Assembly (NCBI RefSeq): GCF_006438875.1
Contig: NZ_RCZH01000003.1
Coordinates: 62,937-126,936, forward strand
Direction: 5' to 3'
Length of the DNA: 64,000 bases
Source: Flavobacterium pectinovorum
Lineage (GTDB): Bacteria; Bacteroidota; Bacteroidia; Flavobacteriales; Flavobacteriaceae
The stretch's first letter is position 1, and each line of letters starts with the position of its first letter. Shown here one piece after another: positions 17,430-25,553 of the stretch. The notes below the pieces were generated by a model, which searched no databases, was not told the DNA's origin, and worked only from the letters and a program-made list of their open reading frames with translations. The position numbers and the translations under genes are program-made.

Positions 17430-18074
17430 CTACAAAGCCAGCCAGTTCTTAAAATCAAAGAAATTCTGCGGAGCCACACCGTGACCAACAGGATATTCTT
17501 TATATATAATCGGAATGTTTAGGTTTTCTAAAATTGCCGGAGTTTTTCTAGCCCAATCAACCGGGATTACCTGATCTACGGTTCCGTGAGATGCGAATAT
17601 TTTCAATTTCTTGAAATCGTTTTTCTCGTAACCTTCCTTCATGATGTCTTCGTTAAAATAACCACTCATTGCTACAACTCTCTGGATTTTTTCAGGATAA
17701 GAAAGCGCTACAGAATAGCTCAAAATAGAACCTTGGCTAAAACCTACCAAAGTTACATTATTTGCATCGATTGGATAGTTCGCAATTAATTCATCAATGA
17801 ATTTTGCAATTAAATCACGAGAAGTTTTTGCTTGATCGTTATCTGAAAATTTATTCTGATCGGCATCAAAATTTATCGCATACCAAGCGTAAGCTCCATA
17901 TTGTAAATCATAAGGCGCACGTGCAGAAATAATATAATAATTATCAGGAAGTTCCGTAGCAAACGAGAACAAATCAGCTTCGTTACTGCCATATCCGTGT
18001 AATAAAAGTAAAACAGGATTCTTGTCTAAGATAACTTTTGGTTCTTGTATTTTATATTCTAAAGATAGATTCAT
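17430..18074 (-). CDS. Alpha/beta-hydrolase, phospholipase/carboxylesterase family
   Basis: Cytosolic serine esterase of 214 residues. The catalytic triad is readable: nucleophile Ser113 in GFSQGS, Asp167 in GTVDQVIPVDWA, His198 in PVGHGVAPQN; the oxyanion-hole region is LLLHGYGSNE (about 23-32). Length fits the YpfH/carboxylesterase-2 group. It stands alone between the toxin remnant and a repeat-rich gap. Natural substrate unknown. Confidence 0.88.
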   Translation of the reverse strand: MNLSLEYKIQEPKVILDKNPVLLLLHGYGSNEADLFSFATELPDNYYIISARAPYDLQYGAYAWYAINFDADQNKFSDNDQAKTSRDLIAKFIDELIANYPIDANNVTLVGFSQGSILSYSVALSYPEKIQRVVAMSGYFNEDIMKEGYEKNDFKKLKIFASHGTVDQVIPVDWARKTPAILENLNIPIIYKEYPVGHGVAPQNFFDFKNWLAL

Positions 18075-18140
18075 TTTTTATTAGTTTTCAGTCTCAGTTT
18101 CAGTTTTCAGCTGATCTTGAGAACGTTTATAGGATTTTGA

Positions 18141-18171
18141 GCTTTGTCAAAGTTTTAAACTTTGACAAAGC
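18141..18171. repeat. Palindrome in the 18.1-18.35 kb intergenic gap
   Basis: Perfect 15-base arms (18141-18155 / 18157-18171) around a single central base, built on GCTTTGTCAAAG. The arms can only pair with a few central bases open. It lies in a 281-base repeat-rich gap upstream of the esterase gene. Confidence 0.75.
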
Positions 18172-18260
18172 TTATCGAGATTATTATAAAATCTGTTTTT
18201 ATCCGTGTTTTTGCTTGCAGATCCGCGTCATCCGTGTTCAAAATTTATACGCTGATAAAA

Positions 18261-18299
18261 CAGATTCGCTAAAGCGAAAACGCGGATTGTAACGGATTT
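18261..18299 (+). repeat. Dispersed repeat copy 1 (CGCGGATT type)
   Basis: A 39-base segment containing GATTCGCTAAAGCGAAA and CGCGGATT that recurs in inverted orientation at 46047-46085 with only a few differences. It carries the small internal palindrome TTCGCTAAAGCGAA. Confidence 0.75.
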
Positions 18300-18355
18300 C
18301 TTTTTTGTAATTTTAATTTTTAATTGGAATTTAAAAATTGGAATTTCCTTTTAGA

Positions 18356-18682
18356 TTATCCAATAGATTTGAACCATTTTTGAAAAAGTCCGCCAACTAA
18401 CGGAATTGGTTTTGTTTGCCCCTGAATGGCGCTAAAAATCCCGTAAGTCCATAATATCGAAATACAAATCCACATTGGAAACGTGATCATAAAGCTGTCA
18501 AAGTTGCTTATAATGGCTCCGAAAGAGATAAAAGTAAGTGATAAACCTAAAGCTTGACGAATATGAAAAGAAGCAAAACTATTTTTATTTTCAGAGTTCA
18601 TAGACATCGCAATTAAAACACCAATAATCAAAATATAACTGGTAATTGCGATAGATTTTCCCTCTTCGATTGAATTATTCAT
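18356..18682 (-). CDS. Small integral membrane protein, DUF4870/Tic20-like
   Basis: 108 residues with about three hydrophobic segments (about 12-27, 45-62, 66-88) and a conserved-looking HIRQALGL between the first two, characteristic of the DUF4870-like family of small membrane proteins. It starts 5 bases after the dihydroorotase-like gene and is likely its operon partner. Function unknown. Confidence 0.7.
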   Translation of the reverse strand: MNNSIEEGKSIAITSYILIIGVLIAMSMNSENKNSFASFHIRQALGLSLTFISFGAIISNFDSFMITFPMWICISILWTYGIFSAIQGQTKPIPLVGGLFQKWFKSIG

Positions 18683-18687
18683 TGTAA

Positions 18688-19944
18688 TTATTTAGATGTA
18701 ACAAGTTGATTTTGGTTTAAAATTCCGTACACAGAACCTTTTATTTCAGTTCCTAAAAAGGCAGAATTTTTAGATTTTGAAAGAATATTAGCTTTCGTGA
18801 AAGTTGATTTTCCTTCCGGATTAAAGAAAGTAAAGTTAGCTTTAGAACCTTCTGTGATTGAATTGTTTTCTATTCCAAAAATCGCTTTTCCTAAAGTTAG
18901 TTTTTCGATTACTGTTTCAAGAGGTAAAACAGTCAGTAATGCTCCAAAAGCACTTTCCAGTCCAATTGTTCCATTTTTTGCCATATCAAATTCCATTTTT
19001 TTGAATTCAATATCAATTGGATTATGATCAGAAGTAATCATATCAATTGTTCCGTCTAGAACACCATTTATTAGAGCAGTTCTGTCAGATTCATTTCTTA
19101 ATGGCGGAGTTACTTTAAATCTCGTGTCAAAACCTTCTAGTTTTTCATCTGTAAGAAGTAAATGATGTACAGAAACGCTGCAAGTTACTTGTAAACCTTT
19201 TGCTTTAGCTTCTTTGATCAGTTCAACTGTTTTTGCTGTAGAAATAGTCGGAATATGAAGTTTTCCACCAGTATATTCTAATAAAAATAAGTTTCTGGAA
19301 ATTTGCAATTCTTCCGCTAAATTCGGGATTCCTTTCAAACCTAATCCTGTAGAAACAATTCCTTCATTGGCAACACCATTTCCTTTTATATTAGCATCTT
19401 GCGCATACGTAATTACCAATCCGTCAAAGTCCTGTACATATTGCAAAGCGATTTTCAAGAGATTAGCATTGTCGATACTTTTGTTATAATCTCCAAAAGC
19501 TATAGCTCCGGATTTTTTCATATCAAACAATTCTGCCATATCTTTTCCTTCGCTGGCTTTTGTCAAAGCTCCGATTGGGAAAAGTTCGGTTGCAAAACCA
19601 TTCGCTTTGTTTTTTACAAAATTTACCTGCGATTGATTGTCAATAACAGGGTAAGAGTTGGGTTGTAAAGCAATTGCGGTAAAACCACTTTTGGCAGCAA
19701 CATTTAATCCGTTTGCGATCGTTTCTCTGTCTTCATAACCTGGTTCTCCAAGAGATACACTACTGTCAAACCAACCTTGAGAAAGATGTAAGTTGTCAAA
19801 TTTTACTTCAATTGAATCATCGATATCAAGAATTGAAGTTCCTATTTTTTCTATTAAACCATCTGAAATTAAAAGATCTACAGTCTGGTTATGAAACGGA
19901 CTTTTTGAATCGATAATTTTGGCGCTTCTGATGATTATTTTCAT
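18688..19944 (-). CDS. Dihydroorotase-like amidohydrolase lacking the HxH metal motif
   Basis: 418 residues with the overall layout of type I dihydroorotase (pyrimidine synthesis): small N-terminal beta domain, barrel, and late motifs HIPTISTAKTVELI, SVSVHHLLLTDE and TSDHNPID. The first metal motif, normally D-x-H-x-H-L-R-E-P-G, reads D60-S-S-V-S-L-G-E-P-G: both His are Ser (62, 64) and the substrate-binding Arg is Gly (66). It is therefore probably not a working zinc enzyme, more like the inactive DHOase-like subunits that support aspartate transcarbamoylase in some bacteria. Commonly annotated pyrC. Confidence 0.8.
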   Translation of the reverse strand: MKIIIRSAKIIDSKSPFHNQTVDLLISDGLIEKIGTSILDIDDSIEVKFDNLHLSQGWFDSSVSLGEPGYEDRETIANGLNVAAKSGFTAIALQPNSYPVIDNQSQVNFVKNKANGFATELFPIGALTKASEGKDMAELFDMKKSGAIAFGDYNKSIDNANLLKIALQYVQDFDGLVITYAQDANIKGNGVANEGIVSTGLGLKGIPNLAEELQISRNLFLLEYTGGKLHIPTISTAKTVELIKEAKAKGLQVTCSVSVHHLLLTDEKLEGFDTRFKVTPPLRNESDRTALINGVLDGTIDMITSDHNPIDIEFKKMEFDMAKNGTIGLESAFGALLTVLPLETVIEKLTLGKAIFGIENNSITEGSKANFTFFNPEGKSTFTKANILSKSKNSAFLGTEIKGSVYGILNQNQLVTSK

Positions 19945-19994
19945 ATGTAGAGAATTTATTTTGAACTGAAATTGTATTGTTTTAGATCACTATT

Positions 19995-20083
19995 TGTCAT
20001 TTCGACGAAGGAGAAATCACATCCAGAGTATCCCATGCAGTGCGTTTTCAGCACATGCGATTTCTCCTTCGTCGAAAATGACA
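19995..20083. repeat. Dispersed inverted repeat copy 1 (GTCATTTCGAC type)
   Basis: Arms 19995-20018 and 20059-20083 are near-perfect inverted copies around a variable 40-base centre. A second copy with different centre and perfect arms is at 45898-46003. It fills most of the gap between the DHOase-like gene and the VWA gene. Confidence 0.85.
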
Positions 20084-20158
20084 AGCCAGAGTTTATTTAT
20101 TATTTAAAACCTTAATGTTCTTAATATCTTAATGGTTCAAAAAATAAAACTTTAAGTT

Positions 20159-22087
20159 TTACTTTACAAATTTGATAATTGCCATTTCCAGTGCTAAAAA
20201 TAACAGTGCAAAGATAACAAACCATTTCCAAATTTGACTGTCTGTTCGCTCAGTTTGTAGCGTGTTAAAAATGGTCGAAATCGTATCAGCAGTTTTAAAA
20301 TCCGAAACCACATTTGTATTTACCTGACTCAAATCACTTTCGCTTCTTTTATAATTGAAACTCAGATTTTCAACCCATTCTTTTTTATCAAAAATGCTGT
20401 AGTTTCCAGCTGTTTCAGGAAAATCATTGAAAGTTAATTTTACTTTATTATTCAATATTTGTTGAATCGGAATAAAAGAATCTTCATTTCCTTTTACCTC
20501 CAGAATAGCATCTTTTGTCAATAAAACGTCTACAAAATAAGGCTGATTATTACCAATAGTTAATGCATTTACACCTGTTTTCTGATTGTTTTGTCCCATT
20601 TTATAAAACAACGGAACAATTAAAGGTGATTGCTGAAAATTAGAGTTTGTTGTGTTTATTGGTGCCGAAAAAATGGTGATTCCCGAAACAGGATTTTGAA
20701 TCGTAGTCACAAATACACTTTGGTCTTCATAAGATAAAACTGCAGGATATGGACTTGAAATAGCAAATGAATTTGTCGTTTTTGGATATTGAAAATTGGT
20801 GATTTTATTTTCAAAAACACCCGAAAACAATGGATGATCGAAGTTTATTTTGGTAATTAATTTGCTTTTGTTTTCAAGAACGCCAAATTGTACTTTTCCG
20901 AAATTACTTAAAAAAGTATTTAGATTTGAAACCGAACTTTTTTCAGAAGGAATTACAACTAGATTTCCTCCTTTGGCAACAAATGCTTTCAAAGTAGTTT
21001 GTAATGCTTGCGGAACTTCAGCTAATTCATTCAGGATAATGGTATTTTGTTTGTCTAAACTATTATAATCTAAACTGTTGATAGAATAATTATTATAATT
21101 GAATTCAGACGAGGTATAAATTCGGGATAAAAAACTACTTTTTTCAGGTTCTCCGATACTGAGAACATTTGTTTTTTTATTTTTTGAAATACTGAAATAT
21201 AGTTTATTATCATAGGTCAGACCATTGTCTTCAATAGTTACATAACCATGAAAAGCTTCTTTTGGAATCGTAAAATTGATTTTCTTTTTCTTCGCATCAA
21301 ATTTGATAATCGTCTTGGCAATCAATTTATTTTGATTGTACAACGCCATCGAAACCGGTTTAAAATCTTCGCCATAAGCAGATAAATTCACACTTAATTC
21401 GTAGAAATTTTCTAAAGTCTGATTGATAAAAACGCTGTCAATTGCAATATTGTTTTTTTGCTCGGCTTCGGGAATAATAAAATACGGTTTCTCTTCGGTA
21501 TCAATGTTTTTTACATCTTTTTCGGCTAAACCAACAGCGTCTGTAATAATAACAATGTCTTTTTTATGAGCTGATTTATGTGCTTTTATTTTCGCCATAA
21601 TAGACGGAAGCTCAAAAGGAGTCGCGCTGTAGTTTAGATTTTGTAAAGCGCTTTTGGATGCTTTTATATCCGTATTCCAATAATTCTCGGTGTTTGTTAA
21701 CAAAGAAAATTGAGTAGTTTCCGGTGTGTTTTCTAATAATTCCTGAACTGCACGCTTAAGCAATTCTCCTTTTTTTCCTTTTGCCTGCATACTAAACGAA
21801 TTGTCCAGAATAATATACATTTCGTTTGAAGCATTTTTGCTGTCTTTGGCTTCAAAAAAAGGCTGTGCAAAAGCCAAGATAATACAAGTTAACAACAACA
21901 AACGAGTTGCTAATAAAAGTCTTTTTTTGATTTTTGAACTTTTTCGGGTTTGAATAGAAAGTTCTTTTAGGAAGCGAACGTTAGTAAAATAAGAGATTTT
22001 GAAACGTCGTAATTGAAATAAATGTACCAAAATTGGAACAATCAATAAAAACAGAAAGTATAGAATTTCAGGATGTTTAAAATGCAT
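20159..22087 (-). CDS. BatA/VWA-domain membrane protein
   Basis: 642-residue inner-membrane protein. The N-terminus is the BatA two-helix domain (MHFKHPEILYFLFLLIVPIL, then LFQLRRFKISYFTNVRFL and a second helix about 60-80). A von Willebrand A domain follows with the metal-site motif DNSFSM (about 99-104). A long periplasmic region leads to a C-terminal helix (about 617-638). Related proteins belong to the aerotolerance (Bat) group, but no other bat genes are here. It lies upstream of the DHOase-like gene, separated by 214 bases holding a palindromic repeat. Confidence 0.85.
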   Translation of the reverse strand: MHFKHPEILYFLFLLIVPILVHLFQLRRFKISYFTNVRFLKELSIQTRKSSKIKKRLLLATRLLLLTCIILAFAQPFFEAKDSKNASNEMYIILDNSFSMQAKGKKGELLKRAVQELLENTPETTQFSLLTNTENYWNTDIKASKSALQNLNYSATPFELPSIMAKIKAHKSAHKKDIVIITDAVGLAEKDVKNIDTEEKPYFIIPEAEQKNNIAIDSVFINQTLENFYELSVNLSAYGEDFKPVSMALYNQNKLIAKTIIKFDAKKKKINFTIPKEAFHGYVTIEDNGLTYDNKLYFSISKNKKTNVLSIGEPEKSSFLSRIYTSSEFNYNNYSINSLDYNSLDKQNTIILNELAEVPQALQTTLKAFVAKGGNLVVIPSEKSSVSNLNTFLSNFGKVQFGVLENKSKLITKINFDHPLFSGVFENKITNFQYPKTTNSFAISSPYPAVLSYEDQSVFVTTIQNPVSGITIFSAPINTTNSNFQQSPLIVPLFYKMGQNNQKTGVNALTIGNNQPYFVDVLLTKDAILEVKGNEDSFIPIQQILNNKVKLTFNDFPETAGNYSIFDKKEWVENLSFNYKRSESDLSQVNTNVVSDFKTADTISTIFNTLQTERTDSQIWKWFVIFALLFLALEMAIIKFVK

Positions 22088-22170
22088 TCCGGCTTAGATT
22101 TATTTCACTACGTTTTGTAGATGCTGGTCAAAAATACAAATTTTTAGTCAAAACTATATAGGTAATACTT

Positions 22171-22343
22171 AGTTTAACCATATAAGTTATACAAGAGATT
22201 ATAAGTTAGGTTCGATTTACGCAAAAGTTAAATAAACTTATATAACTTATACGTTTAGTTTAACCATTTAAGTTATATAAGAGATTGTAAGTTGAGCTTG
22301 ATTTACGCAAAAGTTAAATAAACTTATATAACTTATATGGTTT
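22171..22343. repeat. Tandem 86-base repeat with inverted ends
   Basis: Two copies (22171-22256 and 22257-22342) share the AGTTTAACCAT opening, GATTTACGCAAAAGTTAAAT centre and TTATATAACTTATA end with a few differences. The first bases (AACCATATAAGTTATA) are inverted at the far end (TATAACTTATATGGTT), so the block also has terminal inverted repeats. It makes up most of the 374-base gap 22088-22461. Confidence 0.85.
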
Positions 22344-22461
22344 AGAGGCACGAGAAGAGGTTTAAAAAATGTAACTTTTGATACTTCATTTGTAACAAAA
22401 AATCTATTTGCGAAAGATATTATTGAGTATTTTAGCATATTCAAAAAATAATAGAAAAAAT

Positions 22462-23574
22462 ATGAGAAGATTATATATGGTCCTTTTTGCAGCTTTTGCT
22501 TTTATAAATTTACAAGCTCAGAATAAATTTAATTTATTGGTGGGAACTTATACCAATACTTGCCAGAGTAACGGAATTTACGTGTACGAATTTAATGCTT
22601 CGACTGGCGATTTTAAATTAAAGAATTCTTCTGAAAACGTAGTTAGCCCAAGTTATTTATCAGTTTCTGCAGATAATAAATTTATTTATGCAGTAAACGA
22701 AAACGGAAAGGAAAGTACGGTAAGTGCTTTTGGTTATGATTCAAAATCAGGAAAAGTAAATTTTTTGAATAAAAATGATGCTTTAGGCGCTGATCCTTGT
22801 CATATAATTAACGATGATAAAAATGTAATTGTTTCTAATTATTCGGGTGGAAATCTTGTTGTTTTTAAGAAAAATGCAAACGGAAGTATTTCTAAAGTAC
22901 AGCAATTAATTCAGCACGAAGGAAAAGGACCAAATGTTGCCCGTCAGGAAAAAGCGCATGTACATATGGCTGTTTTTTCACCGGATAAAAAGTTTGTTTT
23001 GTCTAACGATTTGGGTCTGGATAAAGTCTTTATTTATAAATACAATCCGAATTCTAAAAACGAAATGTTAACACTAAAACAAACAGTTGACGTAAAGGCA
23101 GGAAGTGGCCCAAGACATTTAACTTTTAGCAAAGACGGAAAATTTGTTTATCTGATTCAGGAATTGGATGCTACTTTGACAACGTTTAGTTATGATAAAT
23201 CAGGAAGTTTAAAAATAATTGCAGAAACAAGCATTTTACCAAAAGGATTTACTGGTGGAACTGGTGCTGCAGCAATTAAAATTTCGCCTGACGGAAACTT
23301 TTTATACGTTTCAGATCGTGTAGATGCAAATTCAATTTCAGTATATAAAATTCTTAAAGAAGGGAAAATTGAATTAGTAGAACAAGTAAGCACTTTAGGA
23401 AAAGGACCAAGAGATTTTGCGATTGATCCAACAGGAAATTACCTTTTAGTAGGACATCAATATACGAATACTATCATCGTATTCAAAAGAGACAAAACCA
23501 CAGGAAAAATAACTGATACTGGCAAGAAAATTGAACTTTGTTCGCCGGTAGGATTGGTTTTTACGAAGATCTAA
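22462..23574 (+). CDS. Secreted lactonase-family seven-bladed beta-propeller
   Basis: 370 residues of the 6-phosphogluconolactonase-like (YbhE/Lactonase) family. The signal peptide MRRLYMVLFAAFAFINLQAQ is about 1-20; this ATG is preferred to an upstream in-frame TTG at 22408 because it begins a clean signal peptide. Family blocks include LLVGTYTN, ADPCHI, GSGPRHLTFSKDG and KGPRDFAIDPTGNYL. Because it is exported it is unlikely to serve the pentose-phosphate pathway directly; a periplasmic sugar-lactone hydrolase is more likely. It stands alone, with a terminator after it. Confidence 0.88.
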   Translation: MRRLYMVLFAAFAFINLQAQNKFNLLVGTYTNTCQSNGIYVYEFNASTGDFKLKNSSENVVSPSYLSVSADNKFIYAVNENGKESTVSAFGYDSKSGKVNFLNKNDALGADPCHIINDDKNVIVSNYSGGNLVVFKKNANGSISKVQQLIQHEGKGPNVARQEKAHVHMAVFSPDKKFVLSNDLGLDKVFIYKYNPNSKNEMLTLKQTVDVKAGSGPRHLTFSKDGKFVYLIQELDATLTTFSYDKSGSLKIIAETSILPKGFTGGTGAAAIKISPDGNFLYVSDRVDANSISVYKILKEGKIELVEQVSTLGKGPRDFAIDPTGNYLLVGHQYTNTIIVFKRDKTTGKITDTGKKIELCSPVGLVFTKI

Positions 23575-23583
23575 TTCTCAGTA

Positions 23584-23630
23584 TTCAGTCTCAGTTTTCA
23601 GTCCCGAGCAAACTGAAAACTGAGACTGAA
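23584..23630. repeat. Perfect 19-base inverted repeat (CAGTCTCAGTTTTCAGT type)
   Basis: Arms 23584-23602 and 23612-23630 pair perfectly around 9 bases, directly after the lactonase stop. Shorter variants of the same sequence occur near 16540-16570, 18083-18115 and 37468-37506. Confidence 0.85.
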
Positions 23631-23638
23631 AACTGAAA

Positions 23639-23706
23639 AATTCCAATAAAAAAAATCCAAATTCTAATGTTGCTACATTTGGGATTTGGATTTTTTTATT
23701 GGAATT
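23639..23706. terminator. Bidirectional terminator between lactonase and helicase genes
   Basis: Arms 23639-23662 and 23684-23706 pair with one bulged base; internal A8 and T7 tracts and the convergent gene ends make this a shared terminator. Confidence 0.8.
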
Positions 23707-23712
23707 TAACTC

Positions 23713-25065
23713 TTACTTGTCTTTATCTTTTCTTTTCTTATCTCTCGTTTTCAACATGTTTCGATTGACAGATCCGTGAGTCTTCTTTTTTGTTTTTGAA
23801 GGTCCTCCAAGATTGACCTTTTTGTTCTTTTTATCTTTTTCATGAAAAGCACCGTCACCTTTTAAGGTTTGCTTTTTCATTAAAAATTTGATTGGCTGTC
23901 TGTCTTTTTCAGGCTCAATTAATTTAGCTGAAATTTCTACTTCTTCCGGAAATTCAGCAATTTCAAGCTCTTGGTTCATTAATACTTCGACTTCAACTTT
24001 AAATTCTTCTTCACGAGGAGTGATAAAACTAATAGCAGTTCCTGTAGCATCTGCACGACCTGTACGACCAATTCTGTGCATATATAATTCAGGAAATTCA
24101 GGAAGCTCAAAATTTATAACGTGAGAGATATTCGAAATATCCAAACCTCTTGCCATAATATCGGTAGTTATTAATCCACGTAGATTCCCTTCCTGGAATT
24201 CAGCCATTGTACTCAAACGATAATTTTGAGATTTATTCGAGTGAATTACGCCAAACTGACCTTCAAAATCTTCTTCAATTCTGGTATGAAGCATATCTGA
24301 GATTTTTTTATTATTCACAAATACCAAAACACGTTCCATGCTTTCGTTTGTTTCTAATAAATGTTTTAACAGATTTACTTTTGTATTAAAGTTTGGAACA
24401 TTATAAGTAATTTGGGTAATATTTTCAAGCGGAGTTCCTGAAGCTGCAAGTGTAACTTCTTCCGGAAAATCAAAAAAGTCATTCAAAACAGCATCTACTT
24501 CATCTGTCATTGTTGCAGAGAATAAAATGTTCTGACGTTTGGTTTTCATCATTGCCAAAAGTGCTGTCAATTGTGTGCGGAAACCCAAATTCAGCATTTC
24601 GTCAAACTCATCAATTACTAATTTTTGAGTTTCATCAAAACGTATTACTGCATCAAGCGCTAAATCCATTGTACGTCCAGGTGTTCCAACTAAAATGTCG
24701 ACACCTTCATAAACAGCTTTTTTTTGTGTATTGATATTTACTCCACCAAAGATACCTAGTGTGCTAACTGACATGTATTTGGTAAGTTTTTCAACTTCTT
24801 CTACAACCTGAACTACTAATTCACGAGTTGGAACCAGAATTACAATTTTTGGTGTGTTGGTTGGGGTAAATTTGTATAATTTTAAAAGAGGTAATAAGTA
24901 GGCAAATGTTTTTCCGGTACCGGTTTGCGCAATTCCCATCATATCTCGACCAGACATAATAACTGAAAAGGATTTTTCCTGGATTGGAGTAGGCGTAACA
25001 AATCCTAATTCGTCGATTGCTTTTTGTACTGATTTTGGAAGATTGAATTTCTCGAAAGTGCTCAT
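23713..25065 (-). CDS. DEAD-box-type RNA helicase with DEFD in motif II
   Basis: ATP-dependent RNA helicase of the RhlE/DEAD family, about 450 residues. Motifs: Q motif (FEKFNLPKSVQKAI..TPTPIQ), I AQTGTGKT, Ia PTREL, Ib GTPGR, II DEFD, III SAT, V TDIMARGLDI, VI HRIGRTGR; then a Lys-rich tail (last about 50 residues) that probably binds RNA. I start at the ATG at 25065 (MSTFEKF). A longer frame reaches 25158, but a -7 element (25083-25090) sits inside that extension. Motif II has Phe in place of Ala; both acidic residues remain. Confidence 0.92.
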   Translation of the reverse strand: MSTFEKFNLPKSVQKAIDELGFVTPTPIQEKSFSVIMSGRDMMGIAQTGTGKTFAYLLPLLKLYKFTPTNTPKIVILVPTRELVVQVVEEVEKLTKYMSVSTLGIFGGVNINTQKKAVYEGVDILVGTPGRTMDLALDAVIRFDETQKLVIDEFDEMLNLGFRTQLTALLAMMKTKRQNILFSATMTDEVDAVLNDFFDFPEEVTLAASGTPLENITQITYNVPNFNTKVNLLKHLLETNESMERVLVFVNNKKISDMLHTRIEEDFEGQFGVIHSNKSQNYRLSTMAEFQEGNLRGLITTDIMARGLDISNISHVINFELPEFPELYMHRIGRTGRADATGTAISFITPREEEFKVEVEVLMNQELEIAEFPEEVEISAKLIEPEKDRQPIKFLMKKQTLKGDGAFHEKDKKNKKVNLGGPSKTKKKTHGSVNRNMLKTRDKKRKDKDK

Positions 25066-25082
25066 TTGCATTAAATTTTGTG

Positions 25083-25090
25083 CAAATATA
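25083..25090 (-). promoter_or_regulatory. -7 promoter element of the helicase gene
   Basis: TATATTTG on the minus strand matches TAnnTTTG, 17 bases upstream of the proposed ATG. It separates the helicase from the exopolysaccharide-like operon and argues against the longer helicase start. Confidence 0.6.
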
Positions 25091-25175
25091 GCTATAAATA
25101 GCTGAAAAATCGATGTTTCTTTGAAATTACGAAAGCTTGGGGCATTCGTATTTCTCAAAAATAGAGTTTTAAATA

Positions 25176-25544
25176 CTATAAAAAACGTTTTATTCGCAAT
25201 AAAAGCTCGTTTGGATTAAAGGGTTTTGCAATAAAATCATCAACCCCCAATTCAAAAGCTTCTTCTACAGTATTTTCTTCTTCTCCAAGAGACGATAGTG
25301 CAATAACGCGAATGTCCTTGAAATTCTTTTTGATATAACTGATAATTTCTAATCCTGATTTTAGCGGAATTATTATCGTTGTTATAACAAGATCAGGCAT
25401 AATTGTGGGAATTCGTTCGATGGCGTTAATACCATCTTTTGCAATGCTGATTTTGTAGCCTTCCCTTTTAAGGAGAAATTTTAGAATTTCAATCGTCATT
25501 TCGTCATCCTCAATAATCATAATTTTTTTTTCACTAGTGTTCAT
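25176..25544 (-). CDS. Stand-alone receiver domain with Thr at the phosphoacceptor site
   Basis: 122 residues, one CheY-like domain and no output domain. The acidic pocket (IIEDDE, Asp13-Asp14), the Ser of ALSSLG and the Lys of KPFNPNE are present. The phosphoacceptor position, normally Asp in PDLVITDIMMP, reads PDLVITTIIIP (Thr56; codons ACA ACG seen on the minus strand). It should not be phosphorylated in the usual way and may act as a fixed or alternative-signal protein partner. It is last in the five-gene exopolysaccharide-like operon, 9 bases after the DUF4838 gene. Confidence 0.88.
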   Translation of the reverse strand: MNTSEKKIMIIEDDEMTIEILKFLLKREGYKISIAKDGINAIERIPTIMPDLVITTIIIPLKSGLEIISYIKKNFKDIRVIALSSLGEEENTVEEAFELGVDDFIAKPFNPNELLLRIKRFL

Positions 25545-25553
25545 TTCGGGCGT

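Noticed and set aside
22171..22343. Repeated units as a CRISPR array
   Set aside because: Only two adjacent 86-base copies, no spacer pattern and no cas genes.
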